DNA from: Paroedura picta
Taxonomy: Eukaryota > Chordata > Lepidosauria > Squamata > Gekkonidae
Assembly (NCBI RefSeq): GCF_049243985.1
Contig: NC_135377.1
Span: 32,937,255 to 33,001,254, forward strand
DNA: 64,000 bases
Direction of reading: 5' to 3'
Of the stretch, positions 10,701 through 22,700 are shown one piece after another; the first letter of the stretch is position 1; the number at the start of each line of letters is the position of its first letter. Below the pieces are notes generated by a model that was not told the DNA's origin, searched no databases, and saw only the letters and a program-made list of their open reading frames with translations. The translations under genes and the position numbers were made by a program.

Positions 10701-13700
10701 CCATCTTAGCATCCTTTCTCTCTTCCATAGGCCTCATTTTGATAGAGCAGATCTTATTAACCTAATTAAACTACACTAGCTGATTAAACTACCCATCCTC
10801 CCACATCCCACCCAAACCCAGAAACTGTGGATCCAGCAATTTTTTTTTCAGTAACAAACATACCACTGTTTCTTTCAGCCCCTCTGGGAATTCTCCCATT
10901 AAGAGGGAGAGGTTGATTATCTTCCAGAGGAGGGCCCCTAGCCTTTCATGAGTTGTTTTCAATAGTCATGATGGGCAAAGGTTTAATGGGCATGTGGTTG
11001 GCTGTGATGAAGCTAGCATCCTGTCAACTTCAGTCAGTGTGAATCATCTGAAGTCATTCAGTGTTCCCTCCAGAGGCAGCCAAGGGTCATCTAGCTCAGT
11101 GGTCCCCAACCTTTTTGAGGCTGGGGACCGGCAGGGCAACTGCCCGCCCGCGCACGCCATGCATGTGCGCCCAGGCCGTGCATTGCACATGTGCACCCGG
11201 CCTGCGCATGAACATATGCACGTGCGCGGCCCGACCGCGCACGCGCAATGTGCGGCCCTACCACGCGCATGCAATGCGTGGGCGTGGCCCTGATTCCCTC
11301 TCCTCCTCCCTCCCGCAGTAAGAAACTTCCTGGGCCGCAAGCTTGCGGCCCGGGAAGTTTTTTACTGCGGGGGGGGGCAGGGAGAGGGAGCCGTGGCCCG
11401 GCGCTAAGACCTTCCCGGCCCGTCACTGGGCCGCGGCCCGCAGGTTGGGGACCGCTGCTCTAGCTCACTTTCTGGAATCAATGTTGGAGGAACGTCATGG
11501 TGGAGTGTTGAGATTTTGTTCGTAAAGTAGCTCGCTGATGAAGTGGCTGACTTCTGATTGACTGTTATTTTGGTGCCCTTCCTCCAGGGCAGTGAGTAAT
11601 CGAACTATCCTAAACAATTGTGCTGTTATGTGAGCATGCGGACACAATGGAAGTCGAGTAAAAGTTACATTTTACTGCCTTCACCTCTATCTCATGACTT
11701 TCATATGAATTCTGTAAGATGTTTTCGATGATTCATCATGAGTCTTCCCCCAAACTCACTCTAGTCATGTCATCTTAGGGTGAAATTACAATAAATAGCT
11801 AAGAAATATGATGGCTTTCCATTGGATTTTTCAGGATTTGTCAATTCAGAGGTTACAAGCTGTGTACGTTTCAAATTAATCCCTATATCTTTCATCAGTG
11901 TTCCTGGTCTATAATTCACCTTTCATTTGGGGTTATTTTTATATCTAGATTAGAGATTTTATTCAGTTAGCACTTTGTTGAAGTTGTGTGATATGATTCA
12001 GAAACTGAAGTGGGGCTGTGTGCAGGAACAGTAAAATCTAAGTGGTTTGTATGTCAATGTATATAACGAACCATGTTATGGATATTATAGCTGTGTTTTT
12101 ATTATTCTTATACAGTGAAACATTTGCAGATAGCCTTAAGCAGAAACAGAAAGTTCTAGTGTTATTTTGTTAACTGTTTTCTTGATTAATGAATGTATTT
12201 ATTGGTTAAGGAGGTCATCCTGCCTATTATGATTGTGAACTACTTGCTGATATTTGCTTGTTCCATTTACTAGTGTTAGGAAATTACATGATCCAAAAGT
12301 CAATTTATATTACCCAACTGGAAATGGAAATAGTTGTTTGAAGTTTTAAAGTAATTGTTAATGCCAGATATTTAATAGGCATTTTTGTTAATCCAAAGAA
12401 AATGAAACTAGCTCTTGGAATGTAAGGAAGGTGGGGGATTAACATGTTTGAAAAATAGTAGTCACCTTGCCACATAACAATCTACTTTTGAAACTGAGGG
12501 GACTTTCACAAGAGTCTTTTAAACAGCTCAGTTAGCAAAAAAGGAAGATAATAAATTAACCTGTGCAGGTTTCTGTAAGAAACTTCCCCCTTATTTGTGA
12601 TAGAAAGCTGATACTTAATTAAGCTGATACTTAATTAACTAAAATCCTCATACTATTTATTTAATGATAATAACAACAAATTAATTTTTATAGCCTGCCC
12701 TTCCTGGTTGGTATATTTTGAAACTATCATAAAGCCCATTGTGCAAAAAATTACAATGGGCTCTAGAAAACTGTTCCTGTTAAGAGCTGGTGGGGAGGCC
12801 ATTGCATAGGCGAGACACCCTGTGTCACTTGGCCCCTATCTTAGCCTGCAGGCTTCACTTGTCTCTGCCATTGCTACTCATCTCCAGACTATAAATATCA
12901 GCTCCCTAGGTGAAAATGGCTGCTTTGGAGGGTAGACTCTGAGGCATTGTACCCTTTTGAGGCCCCACTTCCAAATTGCAAGGAATATTTCCAACCCTAG
13001 GGTTGGTGATAGGTTCAAGGGGAAAGTTCTCACACCACATGCATATCCTTTTAAAAGGATATGCATGTGCTTGCCGACAGACATGCCTGCATTGCTCTCA
13101 GAAGAGTGGCAGCAATAGCTGCCCCTCAATGCGACGCAAACAGACAAAGAGAGAGATGTCAGTTACTGTTAGAGGCTTCCACAGCAGACCTAAAGGGAAG
13201 GGGTGTGTGTGCAGAATATTGAGCAAGAGGCTCATTTAGCCCTGAGTGGGGAATATTGTACCAATAGGATAAAAGCAGTCTGGTTTTGTCAGCGGTTGCT
13301 GGGCAGTTCCCATGGGCTGCAGGGCATGCTGCTTAAATTGTGAACCATCCTAGATCACAAATTCCCGTTTATGTCAAATGATGATAGTTGGAACATTGTA
13401 AAGAAAAATTGGGCAAGTATTGAAATGTACTTGCTATCTTTATAAAAATGGATGTATCCCACTCCTGTTGTTTCTACAATGATTAAGTTGCAAAGTTCAG
13501 TTCCCAGGTTTAGGCAATATATAAACAATGTAAGTTTTAGATTTTGAACATATTCCAGTGAAGTTTAAGCACTTTAAGGTCCCAATTTCATTAAAACTTG
13601 CATCCTTTTCATCTTTACTGAGAAGTCCTAACGTTATCAGTGTACCATACTTCCAGGTAATTGAGTAAGATTAAATAACGTATTTATATTTGCATCTATA

Positions 13701-16700
13701 CCCGAGTTTCCCCACAGGGGAATATAATCAACTTTCTACTGTTGCAATCACTATGACAGTCTTAATTTTGGATCAGTCTTGTCCTGTAATTTCTTTAGGA
13801 CTGACAATTCAATAAAAAATCATTGGAACTCTACTATGAGAAGAAAAGTTGAACAAGAAGGATATTTACAAGATGGAATCAAGACAGAACGACCTTCATC
13901 AAAACTGCCTCACAAAACTTGCTCTTCTAATGATCATCTTCATACCCAGAATCAATTTTATATACCAGTTCAGGCACATGTAAGTTCTCCAAAGATTATT
14001 AAGTTTATATAAGAACAGTTAATCAAAATGGGTGAAAGCTGGATTTATTATTTGTATTGCAAGAAAACTACAGCAGGAAAAATATTTTGTTAGGAGCCTG
14101 CTTAAAAATCAGGTTCTTAAATTAAATGCTGCTATGAATATGAATTTCTGAAAGTAGCAATGATAGGAGGAATATATGCATTTCTTAAAATACACAATAC
14201 AGACCAACAGATTTAGATGGTATATTGTAGGTTTCTGGCCTAAAGAGTCCAAATGTTTTCAGAACTTTACAACTGACATTTATTTGACACTTAAAAATAA
14301 AACTTTGTTGTATCTTCATGGCGTACCATTTTTTTTAGAAATTTGGTATTTGGGATATATTTATGGTTTCTTAATTTAATGGCCTGGATGTTCAAGTTAT
14401 GGATCAGAAGATAAGTTTTAAAAATAAGTGTATGAAAATGTAGTGTGCTACAATTTAAAAATGCATAAGAAAATTATCAAAATAAAGCTGCCACTCAGTC
14501 ACCACCAAGGGAGACTACAGTGGTGGAAACAGTCTCAGATGTTAAGAGATGTTAAATTATGATTTGTTAGATTCCAGGGTACCAGTATATGTCAATAGAA
14601 GGAAACTGTGTAGACCATGTTCCAACGTCTTCCAGCTTTATTCAGGTAACTTCCTGTCTATTTTACTGACTTAAAAAAACTAAAAAAAAAATCAGTAGAA
14701 TATTCATTGCAGCTGGTTAACTGCAAAATGTATTACAATTTAAATCAGTGGTTCTCAACCGCTGTAGCTCCATGACCCTTCCAGCAGGGGCGGGAGTGGC
14801 AGTGTGCACGCATGTGTGCGTGCATGCGGTAGCGCGTAGGCACACATTTCGCCACTGTTCCTGCTGTAATGGTCATGGAGATATGGTGGCGGTGTTGGCT
14901 TCCTCCGCGCTGCCTCGGTGAGCTCCGAGGCAGCATGGAGGAATCCAGCGCCATGTCGCCGCAGCTCCTGCTGCTCTGCCTGCCACCGCCACTCCTGTGC
15001 CGCTGGCCTCCTCCATGCCACCTCGGTGAATTCTGTGGCACGGGGGAGGCCAGCACTATGCTGCCGCCATGGTGACCCCCCCCCCCCGGGAAAGGCCAGA
15101 TGACCCCTCGAGGGGTCGCAACCTCCGGGTTGAGAAATGCTGATTTAAATGTTTTATCTAAAAGTATTTTATCCATGGCACTCCTACAGGTTACAATCCA
15201 CTGGGAATATCTGTACCAGTGTTACTGAAATTGATAACAGTGTTATGCAGGAGATATCTGGGAGTGGGGCATGGCACCATCATGCCCCAAACAATTTATC
15301 ATCATTTCTCATAAGTTATTCATTCCAAACTTGGTCACATGGTACAGCTAAAAGCCATATACACCGTGAGTTCACAAGCAAATAAGGGTGGCTTTTTTAG
15401 AAACTGGGAGAAATCCTCAGATTTGCAGAAAAATTGGAAAAGTTTTAAAAAGTGGGGCTAAACCCCTACCCCAAACAGTAAAAGTGTCATCTGTGTATGC
15501 TCCAATGGTGTTGATGTTAGCAGAATGAATGCTCACCAGTGACCGTGCAAAACCATAAGGAGTATTGAAGAACTAACATGTTTGATAGAAAGGTGAGAGA
15601 CAAAGCTAAAGATCTCTCTGTATTGCTAGCTGAGAGAATTCTGCTCTGTGGAACTTCTGAGAAGAAGCAGAATAGAGACCTAAGAAACGTTCTGGAGGCA
15701 GACAAGGAATTATGGAGTGCTGACTCCCATTAACTAACTTTCCCTTTGCTGCCCCCTTCAGGAGCTGCTTTTCATGTCCTATATATATATATAGGATGAC
15801 ATCTGGCGTTGTTAGAGCAATTGTAAATGATAGCTGATGATAAGAGGAGGGGAGTGGGAAGATAAGGAGAAACCACAATGGCTAGGACTGTAAGTAGATG
15901 GACTGAGCCAGCAGAAAAGAATGTAAGCTGGACAGTTGGGGAGGGATCAGAAGAAAATAATCTGGAAGGGACAGTAAGTGGGAGTATAGGGAGGGCCACT
16001 GGAATTCCTCTTATGATAGAGCAGAAGGGAAAGTGAGAATGTGGGGGGCTCACACATGAGGACCCACAAGTCTACATTTTTCATCCATTCTTGGTAGCTG
16101 GTATGACAGCCCCAGTAACTGCCACTCACTAGCCATCAGAAGTGGCTGCAGTGGTGGAAACAGTCCCAGATGTTAAGAAAATCCTTCAGCTGCATTCTCA
16201 CATCCCTAAGAAAGAGTGGAAGGTTCAAAGCAGATTTGTTTCAAGTTGCCAGAGGATAGCTACAAAGGTGAGACTATTCTCAGAAATCTCCTTAAAAACT
16301 GATGTGAAGTGATCATGGAATCCTACTGGACAAAATACTATAGGATATGGGCATTGCAGTGAGAAGAGAAAACTGGACAAATTTATCTGTCCTCTTCTGG
16401 TAGAGCTTCTGCTTATGGATAAGGGAGGTGAGTTTGATCACCCAGTTTCATGTCTTCCTTATAGTTCCCTTTGCCTTGTGGCATTTTAACACACAAGGTT
16501 CCCACAGTTCTTAGCATCAGCTTTTTAGAAGTTACAGGGCTACTGGAGGAAGCAAGAAATTGGAAAAATCATTAGTTGTGAGCACTACTCATTTATGGTT
16601 TGTAGGATTCAATGCATAATAGCTACTTAGTGAATTTATTAGGATTTGTAGCCTCAATCTGAAATGGTTTAAATAGCCGTGGTCTAAATTAGAGCTCCAT

Positions 16701-19700
16701 TGTTATTTTTAAAATACACCTTTTTTGTCTTTTTAAAAAATATGCATACACCAGCCCTTTGATGATGATCCTGACAAAGAGAAGAAAATAAAAGAACTTG
16801 AGCTGCTACTTATGTCAGCTGAAAATGAAATCAGAAGGAAGAGAGTTTCATCTGTAAGAGCTGCTTGAGTAAATGTGTTTTTTTATGCTGCAGTGGTGGC
16901 TAGCAGTAGTGCCCATCTAGAGTACATATTGTGTATGAATGGCTTCATATTTCTAATTTTTTAATATCTGTCCTGCTTTCCTATTCTCATCTATGCATGG
17001 ACATTGACGTGTATTGATGAGAGATTCTTTTTCATACCTGGCAAGTGGGACAAAGGAGAAATTAGTTGATACAGACTTTAGTAACATAATGTAGTACTTC
17101 CAATAATTGCTTAACACTCAGAAGAAAGTATGTATTTGTTGCTTTTCACAGCTTTCCTTTTTATGAAAGCCAAATTGGGGAGGACAAATGAAAGATTCAG
17201 GGGATTAGGGGATGATTTCAAAGAGCTGTACACTCAAAAGAAGTGCAGTGCTTTCTTTTCACTAGCTAGAATAGTGAATAATATGTGTTTTCGTCTAGGG
17301 AATCTGTCTTGTCTTGATGATAATTTGAGAGGATAGCTTTGTTGATCTACATTAGAACAGCTGGATTTTAGTCCAGATTCACTTTAGAAACCAACAGGAT
17401 TTTGGGGTCATGCATTTTTGACAACGTTCCCTTCATCAGATACTTGTTGCCACTGAGGTCTTTTCACCTTTCTATCTTAGAGGGTGAGGACGGTGTTGCA
17501 AAGAAGGTTCAGTGCACATAGTGCTTTCATTGATTAGAACAGATGGGAAGTCTAGGGGATGACTTCCTGCCTGTTCTAATCAGTGAAAGCACTATGTAGA
17601 TCCTGTAGGTGGAAATCTCTGTCTGGGGGATCAGAGCAGAAGTAGCTGTAGCACAGAGCTCAGCTGAAGACAACACCTTGGTGTGTTTAGGATGCTAACT
17701 GGAGGTATGTAGTTATGTTTGGCGATTCAATAGGTTTCCAGTATAAGGTGGCTTTTATGCAGATTGTGGATTGGTTAAGATCAGGTTGACTGTGGGGTGG
17801 AAGTTGCTGAAGGCTTGCTGGAATTTCTCCAGTGTCCCCCCCCCCCCCATGTGTCCAAATGATGAAAATGTCATCAGTAAATCTCAGGTACAAGAGTGGT
17901 GTTAGTGGATGTGTACTAAGGAAGTGCTGCTCCAGTCAGGCATAAGAACGTTGACATGTGGTGCCAGTCAGGTGCCCATGGCTGTGCCATTGTTGTGGAG
18001 GAATAGATCCTTACCACATCTGAAATAGTGGGGGTGAGGCAAACTGGCATCATGTTGTCAGAGACAGGGTTCCAAGTAGCTTGTAGTCCATCCTTGTGGG
18101 GGGACCTTGAAGTACTGAAACTCAGCATCCACCCTAGCCAAAATAATGTTTCCTAGGAGATTAACAGGTTGTATTCTTCTCAGGATGTCTGTGGTGTCTT
18201 GTACATAACTGGGACATTGAGGGCATAGAGCTTGGGAACAGAGTTCCATGTAACCAGATACCCCTGCAGTGATGGTACTTCTGCATGAGACAGCAGGATG
18301 TCCTGGGTTGCCAGACTTTTGTATCTTGAGCAGGAGATAGAAAATCTCTGTTGAGGTCTTCGTAGTGCACCTATATAGATTTGTCCCTGTATGTGTGTTG
18401 GTAATTCTTTTATAATTTTTTGGTCTTCCTGAGTGGTCTGTGGATAGTCATTTGTAGAAAGTGATATTAAAGAGTTGTCTTTTGGCTTCCTAAAAGCAGC
18501 CTGATTTGTCCATGATAACTGCTCCTTTTTTGTCAGCTTCTTTAATCATCTTTAATCATGATGTCTGGATTGTTTTTGAGGGTGTTTATTATCAGATTGG
18601 ATGTTTTTGAGGGTGTTTATTATCAGATTGGATGAGATTGTGTTGTGAAATATGATGTTGATTTATTACATCTGTTTGGGCTGGGGAGCAAAAACATTCT
18701 TTAAAGAGATCTAGCGGCATTGAGGCCATTGGATGATCCAAATGGAGTCCTTTTCCTTTTGCATTGAGTTGGTAGTGAATGGTGGTCAATGTGTTGTCTG
18801 ATGGTGTGTGGGAGAGATGGCAGCTGTTCAGCAGTAGATTGTGAATGCCAAGCAGTGAAGATGTTGCCTGGTCATCCTTGTTCTGTTCCGAGGCTTGATG
18901 AAAGAACTCCTTCAGACTTGGGCAGCAAAAAAAGCCCTCCAGGTTAAATCCACTCTGGATTTTGTAATGCTTCTCACTACAGATGCTAATTTTCTGTCCC
19001 TCTCCATTTCCCCTCTGTTCTAATCAAGCTAATCTATGCACACCATATTTCTGCATCCTGAGTTCCTTCTTTGCAACATCCTCCCACCTTCTGATTGGGA
19101 TATAAGAGAGATCTCCATTCCGGCTTATATCCGATTAAGGGAGTTTATAGAATCCCAGTTTTATAGCACAGAGGGAAAACAAAACAGTTGTTGACCAGAG
19201 TAGTTATCTAACCAGTCACAGGAAGCAGAATGCCTCCTTTATTTATTGATGTTTTTGTCTACATCCTTTTAATCCTTGTAATCCTTATGAGTTATTTTTC
19301 ACGTTTAATTTCATTAAAACAGCAATACCTTTTATGTATTCTTAGCAAGCTGGAAATTTTTCTAGCTGGTCTGGAAGCTTCATCATGGAAGATATGTCAA
19401 ATACCCTGAATAGCCTTGGGGAACAAGCAAATGACTTTTATGCTATAGAGGAAACCCAAACTTCAGGAGCTCAGCAGAACTCTCCGACCAAATATCTGGC
19501 TGTGGAGGCTAATGCAGTTTTATCTTCTCTACAAACCATTCCTGAATTTGCAGAGACACTAGAACTCATTGAATCTGTAAGTCTCAAGAATCTTGTTTCC
19601 ATTGCTTAATTAACACTCTTATTTTACTTCAGAGTATGCAACATGGGAAATTTACAATTAATGTACTGGTACATCTGTTAGTCCCCTGACATAGATAGCT

Positions 19701-22700
19701 CAGGCTAGCCTGATCTTGGAAGCTAAGCAGGGTTGGCTCTAGTACTTGGATGGGAGACTAGCAAAGAAGTCCAATGTTGCGACATACAGGCAAGCAATGG
19801 CAAACCACTTCTGCTTGTCTTGTGCCTTGAAATCCCTAGGAGGTCACCATAAGTCAGCTGTGACTTCACAGCACTTTACACACACACCTATATTGGCATT
19901 AGTGTCAAGTATAGTATTTGCTCTCATATACAGCTAGCTCTTTGTAGTTGGGAATTAACTAACATTTTACAACAATATTTCTGAAAATATGTTATTTGAT
20001 AGTGCAATCCTAAACAAAGAGAGGTTTTACTCTTGAAAGCTTATACTCCAAAAATCTTCTTTGTCCCTACGGTGCTACTGAACTTGCATCTAGTTATTGT
20101 AAAATATGTGTATTGGGAAAGAAGTTAAATTTGTCACTTCTTGCTAAAAAGAAGATGTACAGTGACATAGCTGCAGAACAAAGTTTGAGTCTAGTAGCAC
20201 CTTTAAGACCAATGAAATGAAGAAGTGTGCTTGCATGTGAAAGCTTATATCTTGAATATATCTTGCCATTGAACTCAAACTTTGTTCTGTTGCTTCAGAC
20301 CAACACAACTACCTACCTGAATCTAGTGACTCTGCTAAAAACTGATTTCAGCCTGCCCATTCTTTCTAGTTAAAATCATTTTTTTTTCTCTATGTGACTT
20401 GGATATTGTAGGATCCTGTAGCATGGAGTGATGTCACCAGCTTTGACCTTTCTGATGCGGCTCCTTCTCCTGTCAAGCAAGCACCAGTAAAACAGATGCA
20501 GATTCAACACAGCGATGGAGCCATGGAGTGCCAGTTCAATGTCAGTGTTGTACTTGATGGCAAGAAAACAAGTGATGAAGAGGCAACAGGGTCAGCATCC
20601 GTAAGTGCAACCAAGTTCAGCACTCCCCCAACCATTTTGCGGAAGAAGAAGAAATCTAGAACTGGACAGTCACCGGTCAGTGAACCAAATGATGGCTCAT
20701 GTAGCAGTGCTCCCAGTATAGCACTAAAACAAACACCAGTGAAAACACTACCATTTTCCCCTTCCCAGGTAAGCACGAATCAATCAGTGTATCTAATTCT
20801 CAGCAATGGTCAGAGATTGGGATTGAACAGTCAAGGCATATTTTTCCACAAACCTAAGTAAAACTCAAGGTTTGTAGAAGAATCTGGAAAAAAATACATT
20901 GGGGGTTAACCCCTCCCCCCTTATGGTAGAACTAGCACCTGTGGGTGAAGGCAGAAGTCCTTTCCAGGACTGTTTTGCTTCACAACAATTTCTGCTCCTC
21001 ATACCTCCTGACCTGGAAAGAGGACTCATCGGGGCCATATCAGGCAGCAGCCACTGAGGACTCAGTACTACATGAATTACTTGTATGCAAGTGGCAATCT
21101 CCTGGTGATTAACTACTTTTTGAAAGCAGCCACCACATGGAAGCCAGTGTGGTACAGGATTTAGGGACCAGTCATACATTCTCAGCCTTACCTATCTCAC
21201 TGGGTCGTAAGCTACTTTAGATCTCCACTGGGGAGGAATGTGGGATATAAATTAATTCAACTAATAATACATAAAGCTGAAGGCTGGGGTGGGTAGGGAA
21301 GGTTAGTGGGTGGGAAGAAAAGAGGAAAGCAGATGATACGGTGGTTGCCAGGAACACGGAAAGAAGAAATAGTGCAAATGAAGTGATCCCTGCTAGCCCT
21401 TGTGAGTTCCCCACTTTTATTAACATAATAATACATTTGGTTGTTTTAGCTGGATAGATAACCTTTGTGCTGTCTATTGAATATGTTCAGTTAAGATTGA
21501 TTCCACTACAGTGTTTTGCAAAAAGTATTTACCCCCTCTGGTGTTTGTCCTGTTTTGTCGCATTATAGCCTGGAAATTTTGGAGGGTGGGTGAGATGATA
21601 TCATTTGATTATCACAGCATGCCTACCTACCACTTTGAAGATGCAAAACATTTTTTTATTGTAACACAAACAGTACTCAAGACAAGAAAAGCACAAATCA
21701 TGACTGTGTGTAAGTATTTGTCCTTCAAAATCAATACTTTGTGAAGCCACCTTTTGCTGCAATTGCAGCTATAAGTCTCTTGGGGTATGCCTCTGCCAAT
21801 TTAGCACATCTAGCTACTGGAATTTTCACCCATTCTTCAAGGCAAAACAGCTCCAACTCTTTCATGTTAGATGAGTAACGTTGGTATACAGAAGTCTTCA
21901 AGTCGTACCACAGATTCTCAATTCAATTGAGGTCTGGGCTTTGACTAGTCCATTTCAGGACATTAACATTCTTCCCTTTAAATCATTCTGGTGTAGCTTT
22001 AGCCATATGTTTAGGGTCATTGTCTTGCTGGAGTGTGCACTTTCATCCCAGTCTCACATATCAGGCAGAATTTCCCTGTATTTAATGTCATCCATCTTTC
22101 CTTCAATCCTGATCAGTTGTCCTGTCCCTGTTGAAAAATATCCCCACAGCATGATGCTGCCACTGCCGTGCTTCACTGTGGGAATGGTGTTCTCATGATG
22201 ATGGAAAGTATTGGGTTGGCATTTCCCATGCTGGCCAAAAAGTTCAGTTTTTGTTCTGTCCAGAGAACCTCCTTCCATGTGTTTGGAAAGTCTGCCATAG
22301 GTAGTTGAGCAAATGCAAAACGTGTCTTCTTATTCTTTTCTTTAAGCAATGGCTTATTTTTGGCCACCCATAAAGCACCTCTCTGTGGAGTATAGAGCTT
22401 AAAGTGGTCTTCCTTCAGTGCTGTCCTTCTCTGGTTAATGCCCTCCTTGCCTGGCCTTTGAAGTGATGCCATATTCTTTCCATTTCGTTATACTGGATTG
22501 AATGGTGCTCTGTGGAATTTTCAAAGCTTTGGATATTCATTCATAACCCATCCCTGACCTATATTTCTCCATAAATTCGCTTCTGCGCTGTTTGGAGTGC
22601 TCCTTAGTCTATTTCTGAACAGATCTATTTGTGTGGGCCTTTCAGAACTTGTGGTAGATCATGTGCCACTTGGATTGCATACTGTGGACCCTAATTAACT

